From assembly GCA_028386065.3 (NCBI GenBank), contig JAKUCV010007105.1, positions 133,388-197,387 of the forward strand: DNA of 64,000 nucleotides, given 5' to 3'. Below are positions 31,708-42,388 of this stretch, in pieces. Numbering within the stretch: position 1 is the stretch's first letter; each line of letters starts with the position of its first letter. Source of the DNA: Turnera subulata. Taxonomy: Eukaryota > Streptophyta > Magnoliopsida > Malpighiales > Passifloraceae. Made by a program: the position numbers and the translations under genes. Below the pieces are notes generated by a model, which had not been told where the DNA came from, did no database searches, and saw only the letters and a list, made by a program, of their open reading frames with translations.

Positions 31708-33196
31708 ATGGCGGGACACGTAAGACGCGTCATCGAGGAGATCAAGGGAGTCCAATACGGAATTCGACGTAGACCAGTCTGGGATTTCTCCATCCCCGAT
31801 GCAACCCTTGCACAGTCTAGTACGGTCCGCCCAGCTGTGCAGGCAAACAACTTTGAGCTAAAGCCAGCCTTGATCAAGATGGTCCAAAATGAGCCTCTAG
31901 GGTTCCTCCATTGAAAATCCAAAACAGCATTTGCAAGATTTCCTGGAAATCTGTGACATAATCAAGGTGAATGGAGCCTCCGAAGATGCTATCAAGCTGC
32001 GCCTTTTTCCTTTCTCACTCAAGGACAAGGCGAGGGCGTGGTTGACTGCACAAGCTTGTGGGACATTTGCTACATGGGCTGCCTTATCACGGGCATTTCT
32101 GAAGAAATTTTCCCGCCCAGCAAAGCCATGATATTAAGGAACAACATAATGGAGTTCAAACAAAAGACCAATGAATCGTTCTACGATGCGTGGGAAAGAA
32201 TTAAAGAAGCACTAAGAAGATGCCCACAGCATGGCCTTCCTGACTGGATAATCGTGGAGAAATTTTATGCAGGCCTATGTGAGTCCCTCCATGCACATGT
32301 TGATGCTGCAGGCGGAGTTGCTTTAACCAAAGGTGCTGAGGATGTGTACGATCTGTTCGAGCACATCGCCACCAACAAATTTGAATGGCCTGTCGAGATA
32401 CCTAGCGGAAAAACTGTCGGTGTTCTTGAACTTGACGCTATCATCTTGATGAATGCCAAGTTGGATGCTCTTATGAAGACGAAAAATGGGAAAGGACATT
32501 CCCATTCCTGTGCTAGATGCGAAGGGGGTTATCCAGACTGCCCAGCAGAGGGAGGTTATGAGGAAGCATACCAAGAGAAAGTTAGTTACATCAACCAGCG
32601 AATCCAGAAGGATCCTTACTCAAACACATAAAATCCAGGTTGCAGGGACCACCCTAACTTTTCTTGGATGCCGCAACAGCCCAACCAAAATCCAACCGGA
32701 AGGGGTCTTCCCGGATTTCCTCCTAAACAACCTCCTCAGGCATAACAACAGGTTTATCAACCGGCACCTAAAGATCACTTGCAGTCGCTACTCAAGTCAT
32801 TTGTGGAAGAACAGAGGCAGGTCGTGAAAGGGCTTTCTGACAAGATTAACAATCTCAAATGTCAGATTGCACAAGCGGGCCCTAATCAGGGCAGTCCTGG
32901 CAGATTACCGGGCAAACCGGAGGTGAATCCTAACACTCAGTGCAATGCAATCACTCTTAGGAGTGGTGCACAATACGAACAGTGGAAACCACCTCCAGCC
33001 CCGGTAAAAGAAGCAGAGCATGGGCAGGCCATGCAAAAAAACAAGCTTGCGGAGCATGAGCAGGCTGTGGAGGCCGAAAAGGAGAAGGCAGAGAAAGATG
33101 AAGTTAAGGCTTACGTTCCGCCTATTCCTTTCCCTCAAAGGCTCAACCCGCTGGTTCATTATAAGAAGTTTGGATGCTTCTTGGAGATCATGTAGA
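31708..33196 (+). pseudogene. gag of Athila copy 2
   Basis: ATG 31708 (MAGHVRRVIEEIKGVQYG) opens an Athila gag. It shows FELKPALIKMVQN, HLQDFLEICDIIKVNGAS, LRLFPFSLKDKARAWLTAQ, MEFKQKTNESFYDAWERIKE and CPQHGLPDWIIVEKFYAGL. Later blocks are SHSCARCEGGYPDCPAEGGY, FVEEQRQVVKGLSDKINNL and CNAITLRSGAQY. Frameshifts lie near 31905 and 32090, with stops after KDPYSNT (32629) and near 32743. The capsid blocks are well conserved; copy 1 at 44083 is the closest relative here. Confidence 0.9.
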
Positions 33197-33540
33197 AGCT
33201 CTACATTAACATTCCGTTCATCGAGGCCGTTTCCCAAATGCCCGCGTATGCTAAATCGTTAAAGGACCTCTTGTCCAATAAGAAGAAATTGATTGACTAC
33301 GGGACAGTGGCCTTGACGGGAGAATGTAGTGCAATCATTCAAAACAAGCTTCCAGACTGCGGGACGTTCACTATCCCCTGCGACATAGGGAAGGTTCGCA
33401 TCAAAAGAGCACTTTGCGATCTTGGTGCACGTGTTAGTGTTATCCTTTTGTCGATCAGTAAGCAACTCAATCTAGGGGATCTCAAACCTACTCTATATCA
33501 ATCCACCTAGCAGATAGGTCTGTCAAGTATCCAGTGGAAT
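33100..33540 (+). pseudogene. protease region of Athila copy 2, cut off
   Basis: Blocks are AYVPPIPFPQRLNPLVHYKK, a TAG at 33193-33195 (Lys or Gln expected), LYINIPFIEAVSQMPAYAKS, LKDLLSNKKKLIDYG, ECSAIIQNKLPDCGTFTIPC and ALCDLGARVSVILLSISKQL. The retropepsin D-L-G-A motif reads D-L-G-A-R-V. After LGDLKPT the frame shifts. The sequence stops matching Athila at about 33540, where the copia insert starts. Confidence 0.88.
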
Positions 33541-33544
33541 TACC

Positions 33545-34230
33545 ATGGCACAAAACACTAGCACCTATTATTGCGATTCGTCCTTGAGTAGGAAAAGCTG
33601 AATAGGAATAGTTTCCTAGAGTGGCATCACTTTTTAAGGATAGTCTTCAAACAAGAAAAATTTGTATGTCCTTGAAGGGCCTGTTCTTAATGAATTGGCG
33701 CCTAATGCTTCTAGGGGCAGAAGTAGATGCTTGTGAGAAGCATGTTGATGATGCATTGGATGTTGCTTGCCTTAAGCTAATTGCCATGGACTCTGAGCTC
33801 CAGAAGCAAGATGAGAACATGTGGGCGTTCGATATGATCGAACACCTGAAATTGCTCTGAGGAGAGCAAGTAAGGCATGGGAGGTACGAGACCTCTAAGG
33901 CATTGTTCCAATGCATGATGGCTAAATTATCACCCGTTAGACCTCATGTGCTCAAGATGATTATATACATTGAGAGCCCAGAGGGTCTTGGTTTCCTTAG
34001 AGAAGGAAAAGGTAAAGCAAAGTTAGAGAAGAAGAAGAAATGTACCAAAAGGTTTGGTGCATGTGCATCTTCTTATTCTCATGTGCTGAAACCCAAGGGT
34101 GGTGTTGCAAAGTAGGAAATTGTTTCCGTTGCAACAAACTAGGCCATTAGAAACGCAACTGCCCTGTTTACCTTGAAGAGGTAAAGAAGCAAAAGGGATG
34201 TGAGACTTCCGCTTCAGGTATTTTGTTATA
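33545..34230 (+). pseudogene. gag of the inner copia element
   Basis: A possible start ATG is at 33545, with stops soon after. The recognisable gag blocks are VDDALDVACLKLIAMDSELQ, ENMWAFDMIEHLKLL, YETSKALFQCMMAKLSPVRP and HVLKMIIYIESPEGLGF. A Lys-rich linker (KGKAKLEKKKKC) follows, then a CCHC knuckle remnant (CFRCNKL..., about 34118-34150), partly in other frames. Several stops and small indels break it. Confidence 0.75.
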
Positions 34231-35200
34231 GAGGCTTATATCTCTACCTCTACCTCATGGGTATTAGATACCAGATGTGGTTCTCACATTTGAGGAAATG
34301 TGTAGGAACTGAGAAAGAGTGGGAGATTGGCTAAGGATGAGATAGACCTACGCCCCGTATTGGAGCAAGAATTGCTACATTAGCCGTAGGGATTTTCTAT
34401 CTATTCTTACCTAGTATTTTGATTTTAGAACTATACAATTGCTATTATGTACCTACCATAAGCAGGAATTTGATTTCTGTGTCTTGTATGGACAAGAAAA
34501 GTTTTATTGAGAATAAAGAACAATTGTTGTTCTATTTATTTCAATGAAATAGATTATGATGGTGCATTTTAAACGATAGTTTGTATGTTCTAAACCTAGT
34601 AACGCCTATCTATAACATTAACACGAAGAAGGTTAGATTACATGATTCTAGTGAAACCTATCTCTGGCATAGTCGTTTGGCCCATATAAACGAGACTCGT
34701 ATTCCTAAACTCAATAAAGTTGGATTTTTAGACTCATTTGATTTTGAATCATATGAGACATATGAGTCATGTTTGTTAGGCAAAATGACTAAGGCTTCCT
34801 TTACGGGTAAAGGTGAAGAGCCTAGGACTTGCTAGGTCTAATACATACTGATGTATGCGGACCTATGTCTACGCAGGCTAGAGGTGGTTTTCAATACTTC
34901 ATTACATTTAGTGATGACTTCAGTAGATACGGCTATGTGTATCTAATGAGACACAAGTCGGAATCCTTTGAAAAGTTCAAAGAATTCAAGAATGAAGTAC
35001 AGAATCGACTCAGAAAAGTATTAAGATACTTCGATAAGATCGAGGAGGTGAATACTTAGGCCGAGAGTTTCTTGATCATCTAAAGTGTTGTGGTATAGTA
35101 TCACAAATTTCTCCTCCGAGTACACTTCATCAAATGGTGTATCTAATAGGAGGAACCGAACCTTGTTGGACATGGTTCGTTCTATGATGAGTCAAGCTGA
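34231..35200 (+). pseudogene. protease and integrase of the inner copia element
   Basis: The protease motif WVLDT-G/R-C-G-SH lies at about 34258-34285 with the Gly region decayed. After LDNCYYV...ISRNLISVSCMD, the zinc module reads LWHSRLAHINETRIPKLNKV and CLLGKMTKASFTGKG. The integrase core follows with LGLIHTDVCGPMSTQARGGF (first Asp) and YFITFSDDFSRYGYVYLMRH. The second Asp block (normally R-S-D-x-G-G-E-Y) is unreadable at about 35020-35060. Translation continues only in broken frames. Confidence 0.85.
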
Positions 35201-35452
35201 CCTTCTATTTCCTTTTAAGGACATGCATTATTGAGTGCTGCATTTCACTTAACCGTGTTCCATCTAATCGGTTGGATAGACACCATATGAGATATGGATT
35301 GGGAAGCGTCCCAATTTGTCTTTTATGAGGACTTAGGGTTGTGAGGCTTACGTGAGACGTGAAGCATCAGATAAACTCGACCCTAAATCCGACAAGTGCC
35401 TTTTGTATGATACCTTAAAGGGTATTGTTTCTATAATCCCATAGAGCACAAA

Positions 35453-36090
35453 GTGTTTGTGGCTCGGAATGCTATTTTTCTAGAAAGAATGTCTATTTCT
35501 AGAAGAAGTAGTGGGAGGATAATAGAACTCGAAGAAATTCGAGATAAAGAGGCTGAGATGGAACAAGAACAGGAACCACAAAGTTTTGTGGACGAGAATC
35601 CTGTTCCTGTAACACATGGACCGCGTAGGTCGGATAGGACTCGGTATGAGCCTGAGAAATATGGATTTCTCATGACTCATACCGGTGATGTGATGCTCAT
35701 AAGTAAGGATGAGCCCACATCCTATCAGCTGACCATTACGGGTCTTGACTCCAAGAAGTGGCTTGAAGCTATGAATTCGGAAATGGAATCCATGTATCAA
35801 AACAAGGTATGGACCTTGTTTGGTCCACCTGAAAGGGTAAAACCTATAGGGTGCAAATAGGTCTTTGTGAAAGACTGACATGGATGGTAATGTGATTACC
35901 TTTAAAGGGCAATTGGTTGCAAAAGGTTTCAAGCAAGTTCATAATATTGACTATGATGAAACCTTCTCACCAGTCGCCATAGTTAAATCCATCCGGATTC
36001 TATTGGTTATAGCTGCGAGTTGCGAAGGTCCATTTGTGGACCAAAGCAAGCTTCAAGGAGTTGGAATCTTTGTTTTAATGAAGTAATCAA
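35453..36090 (+). pseudogene. integrase tail and RT start of the inner copia element
   Basis: The linker region (LERMSISRRSSGRIIELEE, then TRYEPEKYGFLMTHTGDVML) leads to RT (KKWLEAMNSEMESMYQNKVW, FGPPERVKPIGCK). A TAG follows where Trp is normal (35858-35860), then a 1-base slip. DGNVITFKGQLVAKGFKQVH and YDETFSPVAIVKSIRILLVI follow. The DVKTAFLNG block is replaced by CEGPFVDQSKL, apparently an internal deletion. Confidence 0.85.
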
Positions 36091-36951
36091 AGAATTTGGT
36101 TTAATTAAAAGTGAAGATGATTCATGTGTTTACTAGAAGGTTAGTGGGAGCACTATTGTTTTCTTGTTGTCGTAGGTCGACGACATCCTACTTATTGAGA
36201 ATGATATTCCGACACTAAAATCTGCAAAAACTTGGTTAGGAAAGAATTTCTCATTGAAGGACTTAGGAGAAGCTGCCTGAGTGTTAAGCATAAAGATCTA
36301 TAGAGATAGATACAAAAGGCTTCTCGGGCTAAGTCAGAGAACATATGTTGACAAGATGCTAAAGAGGTTTAGCATGCAAGATTCCAAGAAGGGTTTCTTG
36401 CCCATGTCACATGGCATATCTCTCTCAAAGAGTCAATGTCCTAGTGCGACTAGGGAGAGAGAGCGGATGAGTAAGATCCCTTGTGCTTCGGCAATAGGAT
36501 CTATCATGTATGCCATATTATATACTCGACCGAATGTCACTTATGCTCTGATTGTCACGAGCAGATGCCAATCTGATCCCGGTGAAAGTCACTGGACAAC
36601 AGTTATATATATCCTTAAGTACTTGAGAAGCACTAAGGATGCCTTCCTGGTTTACGGAAACGTTGATGGGCTTGTTGTAAAGTGTTACAAAGATGCTTGC
36701 TTCCAAACAGACAGAGATGATTTTATATCGCAATAAGTTTATGTGTTTTTCTTGGATGTGGCGCTGTTTGCTGGAAGAGTTCCAGGCAAGAAACAGTTGC
36801 TGACTCTACAACTGTGGCTGTACAAAGTTCCGTTTGAGAACTATGTATCAGATCTTTTGACTGATCTTCTCACGCAGCGGAAGCATGATGGTCATGCTAG
36901 ATCCACATATATGAGATATATGGATGATTGGCTTTAGTGCAAGTGGGAGAT
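36091..36951 (+). pseudogene. RT end and RNase H of the inner copia element
   Basis: The catalytic Y-V-D-D box reads stop-V-D-D (TAG at about 36174-36176), which kills RT. Then come RYKRLLGLSQRTYVDKMLKR, PMSHGISLSKSQCPSATRER, IPCASAIGSIMYAILYTRP and SHWTTVIYILKYLRSTKDAF (RNase H entry). The RNase H core (DADFQSD...STS) is mostly lost: KCYKDACFQTDRDDF is readable. The end reads TDLLTQRKHDGHARSTYMRY with a purine tract (AAGTGGGAGA, 36941-36950) before the LTR. Confidence 0.85.
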
Positions 36952-38431
36952 TGTTAGTGTAATATGCCCAAAAGCCAATCATGAATGATTATTTGTTGTC
37001 ATGTATACACATTAAGGTTATTCCAATAAGTATCGTTTATGAGATAAATGCTTGCACATACTTATAACCCTAGAATATTTCATATTCTTAAATGTCCCTA
37101 GTCGATTATTATTACGGATGGGTTGTAATAATAAATTAAGACTAGCGTATGTTGAGAATTACATATGTGATATGAATTCTACATACGGGTACAAGTTGGA
37201 GAACTTGTGGACTGGACCGACCCACATAAGAACACTACATGGAACGTTATATGTATGTCATTAGTGGTTCTTATAGATGTAATTGTCCTCCGACCTGAGA
37301 TCGTCAAGGTATCCAACATATGAATCATGTACTTTGATATTATTCCTAGTCATCCGTAACTGAGTATGTAGTGGGTTTTGATTGATCAAGAGGGGATTCG
37401 TCCGACCCATATAACGGGTATATTATCGTATGGTTTCTTGATAGAGTTGAACTGTTAAATGCATGGCCATGCTCGGATTAGGTGATATGGTGATATCACG
37501 GGTATCCGTTTTATACAGTTAACTCGGGGATCAAGAAACATAGATTAAACATATACGAGAATGACATATTCCATGTCTCGTGTTTGATCTAGATAATGGG
37601 ACGAAGGGACGATGACATATTCCGAGGCATAGAGAATCAGTACTGATCTTGTCGTTCGGGTAGCAATGATGTGTTGCTAGACGCCGCTCTTTGCTTATAA
37701 TTGTAAAATGAGTTTTTACAATTATTGCCGGATGTTACAAGTGCCTCAGGGTCACACACATAGAACCGTCGATTCGAGCAGGTGGTTGAACCGTGGTTGG
37801 ACCATGGTTGAACCAAGGCCAGTTTTGGGATCAATAATTCTATGAATTATTGTTCAGACATCTTTATTTGGTGGGTTGTGGTCTGGTTAGGATTAGTGGG
37901 GGACATTGGTGGGTATCTTCATCATCATTGGTCCACCATTATGGGCATTAGTGTTTAAACTATTGTGCATTATGGATGATGGGGCTAAGGATTGTGATCT
38001 GATCACATTCTCCTCTTCACTCACGTTTTGCTGCCTAGCTCATGCTTGTGTGCTTGAGTTTTCAGACTTCTTACTCCCTCTCTTCTTCTTCCTCTTTGTG
38101 AAAGAAAAGAAGAAGAACCAAAAACACCACAAAACCCAAGCTCCCGGTTTCTGCTGCTAGCACCCAGTCCGGGAGTGCTCGGAGTTGGTTTCGTGTGACG
38201 ATACCAAGTCGATCACGGTTCGTGTGGATACCGTAGAGGAGCTAGGCTGTTGTCAAGCTCTCACTGATTCTACACAGCTATTAGGTGAAAGATCCTAATC
38301 TTCCAGGTATGTTAAGTTTTATTATACGGTTTATGATGCATCACTTGGTTCTTGGTTAAGTTTCCTTGCTTCCGCTGTGCATTTGATGTTGTATATGAAT
38401 GTCATATAGATTACGGAAACTTACACTAACA
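36952..38431 (+). repeat. 3' LTR of the inner copia element
   Basis: 1480 bp, TGTTAGTGTAATATG to CTTACACTAACA, with an 8-bp perfect terminal inverted repeat TGTTAGTG/CACTAACA. It has GGTTGAACC/GGTTGGACC repeats at 37780-37815 and a CTTCTTCTTCCTC tract at 38080-38095. It is homologous to the minus-strand LTR at 60168-61319. Confidence 0.92.
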
Positions 38432-39136
38432 TCAAGAAAAGTGGTGGTTCATCTACACACAGGCACAACACAAGCAGCCTGTGTTGACAATGGAGTGATC
38501 ATTTGCCTTTGCCTCCAAGCAGAAAAAGACAAAAGAGAGATACTTCACGAAAAAAAAAAGAGAAACTACACACATAATTGATGTTTCTCGCAAAAAAAAA
38601 TTGGAGAAAAGAAAGAAGGCAACAAAAAACTCTCCATGGCGCACATAATGTTCATTAGAACCATTCCGAAGACACTTTGCTTGGCTATGTTACGGTAAGA
38701 TTCTCCTTTTGGGCATTTGCATCTTTTTGAATTCCTTTATCCCTTTCTATCTTAAACATAACCCAAGCCTCATTTCAACCCGAATAAAGACCTTTTGGTC
38801 CCTGTAAATCTATCCTTGTCAGTAGTGTGAATCTGCATATTTGACCCCATTTTGTTTTTACAAATCCCAAATTCATTATTATTAGCAAATAAATAGGGAA
38901 GTTGTGAATTAGAATCAATTGGATTAATTGCCTAACAAAGTGCATATTCGGACCATCTTGGCACCTTTTCTCACAATTCTTGCAGGTTGACTACCGAGGC
39001 TTCCTTCTTGACAATTAGAGACTTTTCATGTAACTTTGGTTGATTGGGTTCCGTTGATTCCAATGGGAAAGTCTTTTTCATCCCGGTTATTCACGATAAT
39101 TGCTTGCAGAAATGCAAAATCTTAAGTTCGGGGTGG
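38432..39136 (+). other. 3' non-coding region of Athila copy 2 with polypurine tract
   Basis: It resumes Athila sequence at a place matching 47627 of copy 1 (AGTGGTGGTTCAT; then A-rich GAGAGATACTTCAC). It ends in the polypurine tract AAGTTCGGGGTGG (39124-39136) directly before the 3' LTR. Confidence 0.85.
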
Positions 39137-40796
39137 TGATGAGTGCACATTTTGCACTCATTTACGGGTCTTTTTCACGGCTTTTAACTTGCAAAATATT
39201 ATTTATTTTATTATTTTTATTTTATTATTTTTATATTTCTTTAGTCCTAGTATCTAATGTTTTTTCATGCAGAAATAATTAATAATGGGCAGGATTTTAG
39301 GCCAAAGCGCAATCATTTGGATGATTTCTATATAAATTTAAATATCTTCCATAAGGTATTAAATATGTATATGATTGATGAAGGGTAAATTCGAAAAAGA
39401 TGCATAAAGTGGTGCAAGCACCCACGACATGCACAAAACCGGACCAAGCTGACCTTACACTATAATATACTGTACATATATTGTATGGAGGTCACGCCAC
39501 AAGCACAAGAAAGAGTCAAAATGAGATTGTTTGCTTTGATGGTCACATGAGGACATTTTCCCTGCCATCCACTTTTGCTTATATCATCATCATCCAAGAG
39601 GAGCTTGGTCAAAGACACTTGGCAACACTTGGTTAAAGGAGGGAGTCTACTTCTTGCTGCCTTGCAACGGTTTGAAGTGTGGCATGCAATGCAATTTTGG
39701 CGCAAAAAAGGAAGTGGTCTACTGCCACTTTCGGCGCCACTACAAACAATTTCCAACCAATCAATCCCATCTTCCCTCCACTATATAAAGACCTGTACAT
39801 GGAAGCATTTGGCATCAAGTTCTCCTCCAACAATTCATTCGGCAAAACACAAAAATAGCTTAGGAATTGTACTTTCCATTTCATTTTGTAATTATGACAT
39901 TTAGTGGTAGCTTTTGGAATATTCTTAGCTTGGAGAATTTGTCTCTTTGGTTCAAGGTTGGCTCCAATGTCTTGTAAGTTTACTCTTGAATTAATCATGA
40001 TGAATTATTTCCTAGTATTTGTTATTTTCTTTAAAGCTATATCTTGCTAGAATTCTTGTCTAGGATTAGGGGTTGAACTTGTTAATGTTTCCATGCATTT
40101 TTAATGAAATTTTTATTTCTAAATTTGTTCTCTTTTATTCTGGTAATGAAACTTCACTATGCTAATTGACTGGCCATCGTTTAGCATAAATCCATAATAG
40201 GGAAAACGTCAAGTGACAGTGTCGTTTTCCTATAGAAAAACATTAACCGGGCTATAAAAACCGACCTCGAGGGAGGTGTGATATTTATTGGAGATTTAGT
40301 TGGTAAATTTTTTAATGCTCTTAATTTACCTCGTCACTGGCAAATGGATGGTGGACGTAAATTAGGAAGGGATTTTACGGCACTACGAGAGTAGGTTATC
40401 GATCTAGCTTATATTTACCATTTCTTTTAAAAAAGCTTATTTTCAGATTTGATTTATAGATTTTATATAGGCTAGCTGTGTAGTGATAGGACATGGTCTG
40501 CTTATGCGAAGCTTAATTGCATGGAAATGTTCGCAAGGAATTCCCCGAAGTCCTAGATGTTTAATATTATCGACTTTAATCATTTCTATCTGCTTTAGTT
40601 TTCCGATTCAAACATCAAACCTCCTTTTTTAATTATTCCTCTAGATAATCACAAATTGCTCGGTTAAGTAGTAATTAGCAAAGATCCCTGTGAGATGACC
40701 TTGTGTGCTACAACAACCATATATACTTACATGAAGCTACCCTGTGAGATGACCTTGTGTGCTACAACAACCCTATATACTTACATGAAGCTATCA
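39137..40796 (+). repeat. 3' LTR of Athila copy 2
   Basis: It starts TGATGAGTGCACATTTTGCA and ends AAGCTATCA. It has a TATA box at 39782-39789 and TTTTGGCGC near 39694. It is longer than the 5' LTR partly because of a 54-bp tandem duplication at 40686-40793. Confidence 0.92.
40686..40793 (+). repeat. 54-bp tandem duplication at the LTR end
   Basis: CCCTGTGAGATGACCTTGTG... is present twice back to back (40686-40739 and 40740-40793) with one difference (CCATATAT against CCCTATAT). The other Athila LTRs in the window have it once. Confidence 0.95.
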
Positions 40797-40801
40797 TAAT
40801 T

Positions 40802-41540
40802 TGATTGGAAGATCCAAACTGATTGGGGCGGTGAATATAGATCCTTAACCAACTACTTCAAACAAATCGGGATTATTCACAGAATAATGAGCCAGCATAC
40901 ACATGAACAGCAAGGCGCGATTGAGCGCCGCCATAGACAAATCGTTGATAACGGTCTTGCTTTAATGGATACTGCTGGTCTTCCATCTCTGTATTGGCAT
41001 TAAGCTTTTCAAACTGCTGTTTATTTAATCAATCGTCTTCCATCAAAGATTTTACGCAACAAAACACCATTTGAGAAAATCTATGGTCGCAGACCAAATT
41101 ATAGTTTTCTTATGGTTTTCGGGAGTTTATGCTATCCTTATCTTCGTCCATACTCTACTCACAAGATGAGTTTTCCTTCTCAGCCTTGTGTGTTTCTCGG
41201 ATACTCACCAAAACATCATGGTTTTCTTTGTCTTTCTCTTCTCACCAAACGGTTGTATGTGGCACGACATGTGCGTTTTTGTGAAAGTATTTTTCCTTCT
41301 AAAAATTCTTTGAATGCCTCTTGCTTTGTGCCTACGCCATCAGAGTCTGCTGAGAACACTTGGACTACAATACCACTACAGGTTTTGTTACCTAACTTGA
41401 CTACTACTCCTAGTTCACATCAATCTCCACCTCGAGCATCTATTCTGCACCTTTATCTTCAGCCACTAGTCCTAGTTCATATAAACAACAATCAGTCCCT
41501 ACTTCTCCGACTCCAACTCCAACACTTTCCTCACAACCTA
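40802..41540 (+). pseudogene. integrase, second part, of the Ale-like copia
   Basis: Right after the TAATT target copy the integrase resumes (DWKIQTDWGGEYRSLTNYF, second catalytic Asp) and has QQGAIERRHRQIVDNGLALM with the catalytic Glu. A TAA follows YWH near 41000 (Trp or Gln expected). AVYLINRLPSKILRNKTPFE and VFGSLCYPYLRPYSTHKMSF follow. The C-terminal Pro/Ser/Thr-rich linker from about 41340 shifts frame. Confidence 0.88.
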
Positions 41541-41659
41541 TAAATTCAACAGAAGCTCCAAATCCTTCGACATCCGAGTCTCCTCCAGCTCCCTTATCTC
41601 TTTGTCAGGATCCTGAGTCACCTTCTCCTCTCCCTCCTTTAAACACTCGTCGTCAAACA

Positions 41660-42247
41660 CTACATCCTATGCAATTGGATGCTAAATCCAAACCCACAAC
41701 TAAATACAGTCCTTCCTCCAACATTGTTGAAACAAAACCACATAAAGAGCCAACCTGTTTTACAGAAGCCAAAAACCGTAAGGTATGGAGGGATGCCACG
41801 GTTGAAAAACTTAATGCCTTGGTTAGGAATAACACTTGGGAGCTAGAACCAAGACAGAACACTATGAACCTCATTGGATGCAAGTGGGTGTACAGAATCA
41901 AGAAGAAATCAAATGGTAGCATATAGAGGTATAAGGCTAGACTTGTGGCCAAAGGATTTCACCAAATAGCTGGCATAGACTATGCTGAGACCTTCAGCCC
42001 GGTGGCAAAACCCACCACCATTCGACTCATTTTGACTCTGACAGTTAGCTACAACTTGCGAGTAACTCAACTTGATGCGTGAAATGCCTTCCTCCATGGC
42101 AATCTCGCTGAGGTAGTCTATATAACACAACCTTCGGGTTATACCGATCACAGTAAGCCCAGTCATCTTTGCAAACTAAAAAGATCTCTCTATGGCTTAA
42201 AGCAGGCACCCCAGGCCTGGTACTCTCGCCTAAGTGATCATCTTTTG
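41660..42247 (+). pseudogene. reverse transcriptase, first part, of the Ale-like copia
   Basis: Motifs are WRDATVEKLNALVRNNTWEL, LIGCKWVYRIKKKSNGSI, a TAG near 41926, [27 protein letters not shown], a TGA at about 42081, [14 protein letters not shown] and [20 protein letters not shown]. It stops at DHLL, where the hAT-like element inserted at 42248. The stop positions are ones where Trp, Arg, Gln or Lys is usual. Confidence 0.9.
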
Positions 42248-42388
42248 TAGGGGTGAGCAAATTTACTGAGCCGACCGTGCCGAGCGAATACCGCAGTTAA
42301 ACCGACGGTATCGACTCGAAAAATCGTCAAGCGCACTAGCCACCCCCCTGTTTGTACCGTGCCGATCGAACAACCTGGTTAAGTCGGT

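Larger units (their letters stand above)
33541..38431 (+). mobile_element. Ty1/copia element lacking its 5' LTR, inside Athila copy 2
   Basis: The coding order is gag, protease, integrase, RT, RNase H, 3' LTR (36952-38431). The LTR ends are TGTTAGTG and CACTAACA. A TCAAG follows at 38432-38436 where Athila resumes. No 5' LTR or primer-binding site precedes gag: Athila protease joins directly to about 18 bases before a copia ATG. I infer a deletion that removed the copia 5' LTR together with the adjoining Athila pol. The same family occurs on the minus strand at 60168-64000. Confidence 0.88.
29952..40796 (+). mobile_element. Athila-type gypsy element (copy 2), inserted in copia integrase
   Basis: It begins TGATGAATGCACATTTTGC and ends AAGCTATCA. 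The target duplication is TCATT before (29947-29951) and TAATT after (40797-40801), one mismatch. The 5' LTR ends at 31554 and is followed by a tRNA-Asp primer-binding site and gag. A copia element (33541-38431) sits inside, and the Athila sequence from the protease to the 3' non-coding region is missing around it. Without that insert the copy is about 5.95 kb. The RT and integrase are absent. Confidence 0.92.

Noticed and set aside
36952..38431. Solo LTR
   Set aside because: It directly follows copia RNase H and a purine tract in the same orientation, so it is the 3' LTR of that element.
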